A stretch of 64,000 bases of DNA from Cunninghamia lanceolata (taxonomy: Eukaryota > Streptophyta > Pinopsida > Cupressales > Cupressaceae): assembly GCA_027924645.1 (NCBI GenBank), contig BSBN01000213.1, positions 36,830,501-36,894,500 of the forward strand, written 5' to 3'. The notes beneath the pieces are model-generated. The model was not told where the DNA came from. It did not search any database and saw only the letters and a list, made by a program, of their open reading frames with translations. Position numbers and translations under genes: made by a program. Each line of letters starts with the position of its first letter. The first letter of the stretch is position 1. Below, piece by piece: positions 33,766-43,929 of this stretch.

Positions 33766-34903
33766 ACATCAATGTTTCTCCTGTCTCAGCATCACACTTT
33801 GTGGAACTAGAACCACATTCTTCTTCTTGGACTAATTGAGTCCTTCTCTCACCCTTCCTTTCACCATCACTTGAAAAATTTTGCTTCTTAGGACACTTAT
33901 ATGCTGGGTGCCCAAACTCTTGACAATTATAACACTTACTTACAAAGGTATTTGCACTCTTTCCACCACCAAATTTGCCTCTAGAACCTCTGCCTCTAAA
34001 ATCTGCACTTTGTCCTTGTTTGAAATATGCACCTTGTCCTTGTGCCTTGCTCATGTCTTGTTGACTTTCATTGACTTGCTTTGTGATAAAATATCCTTTG
34101 CCTCTAGAGGTATTGCCTCTGCCTCTGGCTGACTTATCTTGTCTCCTTTTCAACTTCTCTTCCACTCTAACTGCCATCTAATAACAGTCTTCAACACTCC
34201 TTGGATTTGCCAACACCAGTTCATCCTGCATGCTAAACCTCAGACCACCAATATATCTAGCAACTTTTTGTACTTCACTTTCATTTTGACCAGACCTTAT
34301 ACTCAGCATATAAAACTCTTCAGTGTATGTCTTAACATCCATTTCCTTTTTCCTTAAACCTTGAAGCTTTTTAAACATTTGAACTTCATAATCTTTTGGC
34401 AAGAACTTACCTTTGATTTTTGCTACCATCTTGTCCCATGAAACAATCTCTGCCTTTCCTTGCTTTCTCCTCTCTATTTGCTAATAATCCCACCATAACA
34501 AAGCATGACCTGTCAGCTTGGTCTTTGCAATCTTCACTTTATGATCCTCAGGAACTTCTTCACACTCAAAATGATTGTCCAATGCTGCAATCCAATCTAG
34601 CAACTCTTCGTCATTCAGGCTTCCTCCAAACTTTGGCACATCTATCTTTATCTTGTTCTTGTCTTCTTTTACTGCCCTCAGCAACTTTACCATCCTCTAA
34701 TCCTCAGGGTCCAACTCTTCTTCCACATCTTCATACTTAGCTTCCTCTTCTTCCTCAGACTCATTGTCATCACCTAGAGACACTCCTCTTCTCTGATTTT
34801 GTTCTAGGGTAGCCATTCTTTCTTTCAGCTACCTCAACTCTCTAGCATGTTTCTCCTTCAACTCATTCATCTCTTGAGCCATGTTTCTCACTCTTGGAGG
34901 CAT
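33743..34903 (-). pseudogene. Gag with CCHC knuckle and four in-frame TAG stops
   Basis: One continuous frame from ATG 34903 (MPPRVRNMAQEMNEL) to 33743. It contains a coiled-coil and acidic N-terminus (ESEEEEEAKYEDVEEEL), a capsid-like region (DVPKFGGSLNDEELLDWIAA, HALLWWDY, FLPKDYEVQMFKKLQGLR), an Arg/Gly-rich part and the knuckle CYNCQEFGHPAYKC (CX2CX4HX4C). It is interrupted only by TAG codons at 34829-34831, 34697-34699, 34481-34483 and 34178-34180, each where Gln is plausible. Reading frame is otherwise kept over 1.1 kb. Confidence 0.9.
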
Positions 34904-34955
34904 CTTGACAAACTGCCTCTTAACACTTCTCAATCACAACCAATCTACTAACTGT

Positions 34956-34967
34956 GCTCTGATACCA
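34956..34967 (-). other. Primer-binding site of the gypsy element
   Basis: The minus strand reads TGGTATCAGAGC, a perfect tRNA-iMet-type site, three bases from the inner edge of the right LTR. Confidence 0.92.
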
Positions 34968-34970
34968 ATT

Positions 34971-36583
34971 TGATGGAGAGGCAACAACACAAAACCACTA
35001 AGGGGTCACAACCAACTACACATGAGGAAGAGGATACAGGGGATGGCAGGGAAAACAACTCCTTTTAGGTCCTAATGGACCAAACTACAACACTTGACAT
35101 CAAACAGGACATGACTATCCTCTCACTGTCCATGACTTCAACACTACACAACAACCCCATTTTTAGGTTCATATACATGGGAACCTTTCCAAACTTTCTA
35201 GGGACCCTAGAACTTCTAGGATTTACTATCCCAAGCTCACAAAACCATCAAAATGCTCAGAAGGACTCTCCTTAGACCACTTCCTTCACACACTGGCCCA
35301 CTTCCTTGTAGCCCTTGAAAAGGGACTGTCATGCAATAACTTGAGATTCAAACCTCCTAACCAGAAATTCATGGGCTTTTTGGATACCCATTATCTTGTT
35401 CTTTAACATACTCAACATGTACTATAGGTTGTTTTGGAACACAAAACTCTAAATTTGACTGTATCGATTCCTAATGAGGCCTAATTAGGTCAGTTTTACA
35501 AACAAAGTGCTCCCAAACTTCACTCCAAACTTCCAACATCTATTTCAAGGTGCCCAATAGGTTTTAAATAGGTAGATTTCACAAGTTTTGGGGGTCCAAG
35601 GTCACTCCAAGACATTTCATGATCAAATCTCCACTCCACCAAAGCTAGTTAGCCAAACACATAAAGCTATTAAGCCACAATGGCTCCAAACTCCTTCTTT
35701 CACTTGTCCTCTACTCCTGTATGCAAAACCCATTAGAAAAGACACCATATTACACTCACTCCACACATTTTGGGGTTCTAACACAGCTTCATGAAGTGGG
35801 AAAAGAAAAACCTCTCTAAAACCCCCAAATCAAGGGTTTGCTGGAATGACACAGGCAGTCTTAAAAAAAGCAATATCTCCTTCTAGAAATTGAATCAAGA
35901 CCTCAGACTAGAACCATTAGAAAGGTGTCTCAATCCTCTTTCCATAAATATATGGCTTGCCCCTATATCTGTCTGTATAGAGGCGTGCAATGGTCAGGAA
36001 CAGGACTGTTGCAGTTAAAAATAGGGTTTTGGACAGCTTTTAGCAAAAACATGATAACTTTCACAAAAATGAATGAAATGACCGCAAACTAATGGCATTG
36101 GATAGTTAACTCACCCCTCTATCACATCCAATAGGTTTCATGGTATAACTATTCTGTACAAGTTCGTGGTATGGTCTGCAACAGCAAAATTGTAGGAAAA
36201 AAGAAAAACAAAGATAAGGGACAACAAACTATATTTTCTTCATTTCCTTCTCTTGAACTTCATCAAATCATAATGCATTCTCATGAGAGAGGTCTCTCCC
36301 TTATGTCTACCACGAATTTCACTATTACAAACTCCCCAAATCGTGGGAAAAGGCTAAAAAAGCCTAAACTGACTGATTTTTCATAAAAGGACTATTTTTT
36401 CTAATATTAGACTATCACAACTTTAGTAACCTGCAGACCACTAAGGAAAACTGACTATTTTCAATCTCCACTACATGTTTATGCCTCTCAAGGCTTTAAT
36501 ACATTATTCAAAACTTCATTTTTCCTTTAACAAACAAATTTACAAAAATTAGACTTAATGATTACTCTAGGTGCACTGCACCA
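34971..36583 (-). repeat. Right LTR (5' LTR), 1613 bp
   Basis: It pairs with the left LTR. It ends TGCACCA next to aaatg. Unlike the other long LTRs here, I did not find the AAGGGTTTTCGTCCTT motif pair in it. Confidence 0.93.
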
Positions 36584-36639
36584 AAATGTCACTTAATATT
36601 TAGTTTAATAGCGCCAAAAAGCCACATTGTTAGTTGTCG

Positions 36640-37960
36640 ATGGGTCTATAAGACCAAAATGGATGAGGATGGAGTTATATAAAAATGCAAGACACACCTT
36701 GTAGTGAAAGATTTCTCTCAAAATGAAGATATTATGTGTCATTGTCTCTCTTACCATGTCTCTCAAGTGGGATGTTCATCAAATGGAAGCGAAGAGTCCT
36801 TGTCCACATAAAGATCTTTAGGATGATATTTTAATGGAGTAGCCACTAGGGTTTTAAAAGTCAAGCAATGTCTCTCTTATGTGTAGGTTCAAAAGTCCTT
36901 TTATCTAGCTCAAGCAAGCCCCTATAACATGGAATAAAAGATTCATATCCATTCATTTTCACATGCTTGATTTAGTGTGAATGTGAATATGATCTCCATG
37001 TGTACCATCAGATGCCCATGTTCTCATATTTGTGCTATACATTGATGACATGATTATTACAAGATATTTTCCTTCTCCTATTCATGATCTAAAAGGAAAA
37101 ATTCATGATTCCTTATGAATCAAAATGACTTAAAGTACATCAAGTATTCTCATCTTATACACAGAGTATGCTTTGAATATTTTATAATGGTTTAGTCTTT
37201 GAGACTACAGTCTAGCTCTCACTCCTTTACTTGTATGTACTTAACTTTAAGCTCCTCTCACAAATGAATCCCCTTTGGTTGATCCCACACTCTATAAGTC
37301 CTTGGTGGGTAGTCTCATCTACCTTAAACCCACACAATTGAATATCTCCATGTTTTTATTAGCGTTGATTCGAGGTTCACACGATCACCTCATTTGTGTC
37401 ATATTTATTTAGATTAGCATATACTTTGATACTTTAAGGGCACACCTCAACTAGGGATTCACTATGTAGTAGGAAGCATTCCTTGTCTTATAGCTTTTTT
37501 ATGTAAATTGTAAAAGGGATCTAGATATTCATAAGAGAACTTGGGGCTATGTGTTTTCTATAAGATATGGCTTCATTTGTTGGAAATCAAGGAATCACTC
37601 TTTTGTATCTTTGTCTACCATTCAAGACAAATACTATAGGACAAATAGAGCATTGCGTCAACTTATGGTTTTAGAATGTTCTTTTACAACTTACTCAAAC
37701 AATGCCTACCATCATTCATAGTGACAACCATATTTTAATATATAATTGAATAAGTCGCATTGAGATCCACAACACTATGCTAAGCAGTTGTTTTAAGATG
37801 GTTAAGTGGATTTTCAACATGTTTCCGACAAAGAAACTAGTAGAAATATCTTCATAAAGGATCTTCTTAAGGATACACTCCTTAATCTTTGTGCTCATAT
37901 TGGACTTCAAGAGCCTCCATCAATGGTGGATGATGTAGATTAGGGTGATAGTAGCATACA
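36640..37960 (+). pseudogene. Copia RT and RNase H remnant
   Basis: Fragments read CRWVYKTKMDEDGVI, then LVVKDFSQ, FVLYIDDMIITR (the YxDD catalytic box, near 37045), and further on NTMLSSCFKMVKWIF with the downstream pattern of the RNase H tail. They fall in several frames with many stops. The start is preceded by the linker found in the tandem duplication, so the copia order is preserved across the gypsy insertion. Confidence 0.85.
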
Positions 37961-37981
37961 TACAATCAACCTTAAGGGGGA

Positions 37982-38518
37982 TGTTGGAATATGTAATGTT
38001 TAATTTAATCTCCCCTAAGAGGGACCTATCTCTATGCTCTTATTTGGGTTTAAGTGATGCCACACACTTCATGCATTGTTAATCCATATTGGATCTTGTT
38101 GACTCCTTTCATAAATTCCAATGACTTAGATGTGCATATATATGCACATGCTAAGATCGTTATTTTTATCTTTTTCCATTTCATTAAATATTCAAATTGA
38201 TTCTTTTATCCCAAGGTTCTTAAGTCAATGTCTTATGTCTCTTATTCTTGCATTCCCTACTCTCTTGGGGTTGTGTCTTTTGGTTCTTGGTTTATGTTGC
38301 ATTCATTCCTTCTACAATAATCTTCACATAATTTCCACAAATTCAACTTCTCCTCTTGCACCAATCGTTCCACTTAGGGACATTGTAGTCTTCAAAAATA
38401 GTTGTACCTCGAGAAAACCATACAAAAAAGCAACATAACCCACTAGATGCCAAGTTGATCCATAATTATCATATATACTCCATATTTGATTCACCAAAAC
38501 AAATAATTATTTCTAACA
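37982..38518 (+). repeat. Copia 3' LTR
   Basis: It follows the polypurine tract AAGGGGGA. It begins TGTTGGAATATG and ends TTCTAACA, near-perfect terminal inverted repeats, 537 bp, normal for copia. No second copy is seen in the window. The right end is inferred from the TTCTAACA terminus. Confidence 0.75.
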
Positions 38519-40349
38519 TATTTTCTAGAGAAAAAAATAAAAATTTCTTGTAAAATGAGTTGTTTAAGTGTTATGATTGGTCGATATATGTTATTGTATG
38601 CATGAAGTGGAATAAAACAAAAATTAAAAACTTATAGGAGACATAACTCAATACAAGGGATGTTTACCATGCAAAAATTGACGATTAGAAAACTCCAAAT
38701 TTCCTTCTATTTCCATTATCTCCTTTGCAAATTTACAATATTACTCTTTTCAAGGCCTTTAAACACACCAATAAAAAATCAATAGTATCTTGAAACTTGT
38801 AAAATCTTTGTAACTTGCTTCCTAATGCACACTATTTGACTATACTCATATATACAACTCCCTCTAGAACATGCTATAATAAAGAATGAATGACAAATAA
38901 ATTTATGATTTCATGTCTCATAAGAATCTCTTAGGTCATACACAAAAAATTCAACAAGAAACAAATAAACAAAAAAGCCAAATTACAAAGAGCATGTGAC
39001 ATTTTTGCAACCATTACTTTTCTTTTCTAACCGTTACAAGAAAAACTACCACATACATTAGAGAAGAACTACATGACACTTTTGTAACTACCATGAAACT
39101 TATAGAATTATCATGACACATGCAAAAATCCCATGACACTTTGAAATCATCGATCCAATTATAAAGCTGCCATGATACTTTTGAAACTTCCATGACACAA
39201 ACACTACTATCACCCTTTTGCTTTTGAATATTTTGTCATTGAATGACTATTCTCTAATTATGCTTTATTTCTAAAACATCTACTTTAGTTGTATCTAAAT
39301 CTTAAGGTGTTTAAATCACCTCAAAACCTTTTGCAACCTTTGTGAACACCTGTATAAACTTGCATACTTCATTTTTTTATGAGAAATACCATGTTAAGAT
39401 TATTTGACAGTGTTTCCAAGTTGCTAATTTGGTTGATTGGCCATCGATTGAAACCAATGGATTAATAAGGTAAATTTACTAGATCTTATGCTCTGATTTC
39501 GAATATAAAAATACATGGAATAAAGAAGATGAGAAAAAAGACAAGGAAATAGTGAATCTAAAGACACATAAAATAAGGACATGAAAAAGTTGGGGGAGCA
39601 AGAGGATAAAAGGGGAATATAGAAAGAAGACATACAAAAGGAAGATAGGAACCTTCAAGACAACTAAGAGTCAAGGAATCCATTAGTTCACCATGGGATT
39701 TGTTCACAAATTAAAGGTGCTAAAGCAGAAGTTCAAATGTTCTAGTATCTAGAGAAATTAAATACAGTAAAATATAGAGTTAGGAAATGTGTTACATATA
39801 TCTTCCCAAATAGATAGAATAAAAATATGTTTTACAATGTGGGAGGATTGGCTAGGGAAATTAAGAATATTGGAGATACTAGATCATAATACTATCTAGA
39901 GTCATATGTATTAATAGAAAGACAATTAGAGGATACATTGCACAACTTGCTAACTGGAGTTGACCCTTCCAAGCATAAAAATAAAATTAGGGAAGACAAG
40001 AAGAACCATTACATATAATAAACTATTGGGTTGTTGAAATAGCAAATAAATGATCAAAAATTGAGGGAAATTATAGATAAAGTTATATAGGGTAAGGATT
40101 TTGCAATGAGTTTTTTAATCTATTCTCTTAATTAGGAACAAACTACAAAAGAGAAAAGGATGAGGTATAGGAGATTGAACACAAGTTGATTGTGACAACA
40201 CATTATGGTATCACCATAGACACATTTGAAGAAGAATAAAGGAAGAAGACAACTCTAAAGAATGAATAAAATCAAAAGCATGTGGGGAGAGTAGGGGTAA
40301 TAACAAATATAGATGAGATGGGGAACTTTTTATGTCACTAGATTGATAG
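38519..40349 (+). other. AT-rich region with a decayed coding-like stretch
   Basis: There is no intact gene. About 39020-39220 holds several copies of short words like CCATGACACTTTTG. From about 40240 a plus frame reads IKSKHVGRVGVITNIDEMGN and may continue across the solo LTR into DEIIKDDKEYSQGLDEEGR at 41500. I do not recognise the protein. Confidence 0.4.
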
Positions 40350-41494
40350 TGTAATGACCCAATCATATATTTTTGCAAGTAATATCAGATTTGAAGTATA
40401 CACAACAAATAAAATATAAAATGCATCAAAATAGCCTCCATCCAATTTGCATGTTAAAGATTGTAACATAAAATATTGATTTTACAATTAACTTTATCAT
40501 ATAAGCACTCAATATTTGCACACATAAAACAAACTTCACCAAAACACTAGAGCTAATTTATATTGATAGAATATATAGAAAAATGCTCACATAAATTAAA
40601 AAAATAACAACAATACCAATGATATTTAGATATGCAAACAAAACTCTGTATTAGAGCTCCTTCCTTCACAAATCCTATAAACAAACCACCAAAAACTATG
40701 CTAGTATCCAAACAATATTTGAAGCGTGGATTACAACTTCTATGTGAGATTGTCCTCAAGAAACCAAAGGGATTTCATCCTCTAATTTTAGCATCCAAAG
40801 GGTTTCGTCCTCAGATTGATGAATGAACACAAGTGCTCAAACAATTTAAGCAAAGTTTTGGTATAAAAAATGAGATATTGAAATGAAGAAATTGCTTGCA
40901 TTTTATAGATGCTAAAGGCCCAACTTGAGCACCCAAATTCCAATTCCCCTCTTTTCTAGCAAATAATTAATATTATTTTTAATATTCTCCTTCCAAAAGT
41001 GTCTACCAAAAGATAAGTCATAACCTCCACTTAATACCTAGCTAAAAATAGATGATAACTCCTCCATAAAAGCTTGTTATAGAATATGCTAAAAATAGTG
41101 GGAGTTACAAAAGGCCCATGAAGAATCCCATGCCTCATTGGAAGTTGAAATAGACAACTAGACAAGGACATACTAGCTACAAAATTAAATAAGATGTACA
41201 AAAATATTTAATTTAGGTACCCCAACTTGGTGAGGTCCTAACTCCTAGCCCGGTGGACGAAAATCAAACTTCTTTCATGTGTTGGAAAGATTTCCAAAAG
41301 ACCTACACTGAAATGACAAACTAGGCACTAGAAATGCTATGAAGACCTTTGAAAATGCAATTTATGGAAACGTACAAAATACCAAAAAAAATCTTAGGTT
41401 AGAATTATTTCCTTGTCACTTTCCCTAAGTCCACGAGAAATATGAAATGGGCTTTTGGGTACCTGAATTAAATTATTGGAAAGGGGACATTACA
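40350..41494 (-). mobile_element. Solo LTR, TSD gatag/aatag
   Basis: It begins TGTAATGACCC and ends GGGGACATTACA, is 1145 bp long, and is flanked by gatag (40345-40349) and aatag (41495-41499), one mismatch. Minus-strand TATA-like TATAAAA lies at about 40900-40907. The motif pair AAAGGGATTTCATCCT (40766-40781) and AAAGGGTTTCGTCCT (40797-40811) follows. It is a different family by sequence from those at 5270 and 9448, but shares termini and motifs. Confidence 0.88.
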
Positions 41495-43876
41495 AATAGG
41501 ATGGATGAGATCATAAAAGACGACAAAGAATATTCACAAGGACTAGATGAAGAGGGGAGGTGATACACATCTAACATTATTGAGATATCAATCAAACTAG
41601 TTGATGTGAGGAATCATGTAAAGAATCTTGAAGCTACTCTGGAAAGCTTAGAAACATTCCATCATACTAGATATTAGGAAGGTACAAGGATGTGCTTCCA
41701 AAATGACAAGGCAAAAAAATATAAGGAAAATCTTTGCAATTTTACAAAGATAATTAGGCATTAGTATGAAGACATTGGAGAATAGGATGTTGTGGAAAAT
41801 GGGTCGCATATGGCTATTAAAGAATCCCTACCATTAATTCCAATTTTTTAAGGAGACTAAAATTGGAAATCATATGAGCACATTTTTAGGCTAAGGATTA
41901 ATATGTCTCTCTCAAGGTTGCACATGAATATTATTATTTTTTACCTCGAGGAAGAGGTAATTGATTAAATCAAGGAAAAAAATTTGGCAAGAATATCCAT
42001 TCAACTCTTTTCAACCAACTTGAATACCACATATCTCAAACATACCGTGGCACATATATGGCATCACAAGATGACTTTGGCCTATTCTATCCATAATACA
42101 TGATAAATAGTATGAGAAGCTATAAAATTTCAAATTGACTTGGATGACGAGGAAGCATGATCAATGGTTAATACCATTTTTTTTGTATTGCATTGAGGCA
42201 TTATATCCATTTCCATATTGAGTTGAGATAATAGGATAGAGAGAAGCATCATAAGAGAATATATTTGAATATATTGTGCTTTTGTATTTATATGTGAATA
42301 ATGTGTAAAATTATGCATTCAATTTAAAAAATGATAATTTGTATGGATAATTGACTAATTGTTATTTTTTTGTTTTCTATTGTATGCATTAACTCTAATC
42401 GTCGATCTCATTAATTAATGTTTAGATATAATTAACATACGACAATAGTTACTTGAAAATAAGAAGAAATAGAGATCAACATGTTGCCAAAATAATCAAT
42501 AATAAAATAACAATTACACAAAAATATTTCATAAAACGAAACAAAAAATACATAAATAAGTAAACTATTTTTTTGGTCAATGAAAATGGCCTAGGGTGCC
42601 ATACCCTTTATATTGATAATATCAAAAATATATATGAAGGGCTTCTCCGTAATGGAGGGCCTAGAAACCATAACCTCTGAAGGGTGGGATATTACAATGC
42701 AACCAACACTATTAATAGAGCCCAACTTAAAGGCCCTACTTTCCCATCTTAACATGGGAGCACATAGTCATCTTACACTTCTCATCTCTTGCTAATTTCT
42801 TTTTTTGCTTGACCATTATCTAGTAATTCATGTTTTCCCCATGTAGATCTTTCGTTTTAGGCATAATGCATTGTGAAGGATCCTCTACCATGGAAGAGGC
42901 ACCTTTTTGTTCTATTTCGCTTGTGTTTGGAAGGGAGCAAGCAACCTTATCTTGGGATTGAACCTCTTTGAAGAGAGACAAATGGTGTTTCAGATTTATC
43001 AGAAGAACCATCATCAACATCATCTTTAGCAGTGGGAAAAACATGTCGGTGGCTAAGATTTGCCCCCTTCCACCAAGTTTCTTGCTTTAGAGGAAATGCC
43101 CTTTTAGCTAAGGAGGAAAATTTTCCACACTCATTCACCTTGTGCCTTATGTTGTAGCATCGTTTGCATTCGAATGATATGCCTTCATAATCAATTGCTT
43201 GTTTCCATATCTTGGTTCCAACCTTAATTATAATTTTTGCTAGTAAGGGTTTGGAAAGATCCATTTCCACCAGCATTTGAGCAAAGGTGAATGAGGAATT
43301 GAGAGTGAAAGAGGAATTGAGTTTAGAAGTAGTCGAACCTGAAATAAATTTCCCAATGGAGTTGCTGATTGAAGATAAGTAGGAAGAACCCCGAAAATGC
43401 AATGGTAGGTTGGGTAACTGCACCCAGATTGGAGTTGTTGAATTTCAGTGAAGGGGTCAAATTCAAGAAACCATGGTTTTATGCTCAAGAAAGACTTCTC
43501 CCAAACCCATGGACCCATTTGTAGAAGCAACTCCTTGTCCTCAAGGTATTCACATATCACATAGAAGAATCTTTTGACGCATGGACTAATGCATATCTCA
43601 CCATCAAGGATAGGTTGCCATTTTTCAATGATCCACTTGTTAAGCTCAACCAAGCTAGGCTAGAATTTAGGGAAGCAATAAACGAAAATATGATCTCTAT
43701 GTGCAACCTCATCTTCCAATGCTTCATTACCAAGATCGACGACGGGAGGTTTTGTAACCAAGGTATGAATCCCTTTCGACTTGTTTAGCTCAATTTGTGC
43801 TTGATCAAAACTAACAGAATTTTCATTATCAAATAAAAGTACACCACTATAGATCCGTTTTTGGTTGATGGTAATT
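40978..43876. repeat. First unit of a 2.9-kb tandem duplication
   Basis: It starts inside the solo LTR and ends inside a LINE ORF1. It matches 43877-46896 with an offset of 2899 bp at the left end, rising after 46140 because of a small local duplication in the second unit. The content is the LTR end, a decayed plus-strand coding-like stretch and a minus-strand LINE. Confidence 0.92.
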
Positions 43877-43929
43877 ATTAATATTCTCCTTCCAAAAGTG
43901 CCTACCAAAAGATAAGTCATAACCTCCAC
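42573..43929 (-). pseudogene. LINE ORF1 (DUF4283 type), copy in first duplication unit
   Basis: The minus frames read MVELNKWIIEKWQPILDGEI, CEYLEDKELLLQMGPWVW, SFLSIKPWFLEFDPFTEI, then LPNLPLHFRG, MLVEMDLSKPLLAKIIIKVG and FECKRCYNIRHKVNEC. This is the plant L1-type ORF1: a DUF4283 nucleic-acid-binding domain followed by a zinc knuckle with spacing CX2CX4HX4C. It is split by a frameshift at about 43420. After the basic end (about 42800) comes a short 3' UTR and an A-rich end near 42573 (ACCAAAAAAATAG on minus). No endonuclease or RT follows. Confidence 0.85.

Larger units (their letters stand above)
31074..36583 (-). mobile_element. Gag-protease-only Ty3/gypsy element, TSD gaatg/aaatg
   Basis: LTRs at 31074-32671 and 34971-36583 begin TGATG and end TGCACCA, and are very similar. 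The flanks are gaatg (31069-31073) and aaatg (36584-36588), one mismatch, and the empty site is preserved in the first copy of the copia duplication. A primer site TGGTATCAGAGC (minus) lies at 34956-34967. The 2.3-kb interior encodes gag and aspartic protease only. RT, RNase H and integrase are absent, with no visible scar, so the element is non-autonomous but keeps a packaging protein. Confidence 0.94.
29271..38518 (+). mobile_element. Decayed Ty1/copia element with 3' LTR
   Basis: Plus-strand remnants occur in copia order: integrase (about 29271-29850), start of RT (36640 on), YIDD catalytic box (about 37045), RNase H (about 37640-37930), polypurine tract AAGGGGGA and 3' LTR (37982-38518). 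The order integrase before RT is diagnostic of Ty1/copia. A 5' LTR and gag were not found, so the left boundary is only the first recognisable sequence. The element carries a 792-bp tandem duplication and is interrupted by the gypsy element 31074-36583. Many stops show long decay. Confidence 0.85.

Noticed and set aside
34481..34489. TAG-CAA in gag, resembling a viral readthrough context
   Set aside because: It lies in the middle of capsid, with three other TAG stops in the same frame, so mutation of CAG is more likely than programmed readthrough.
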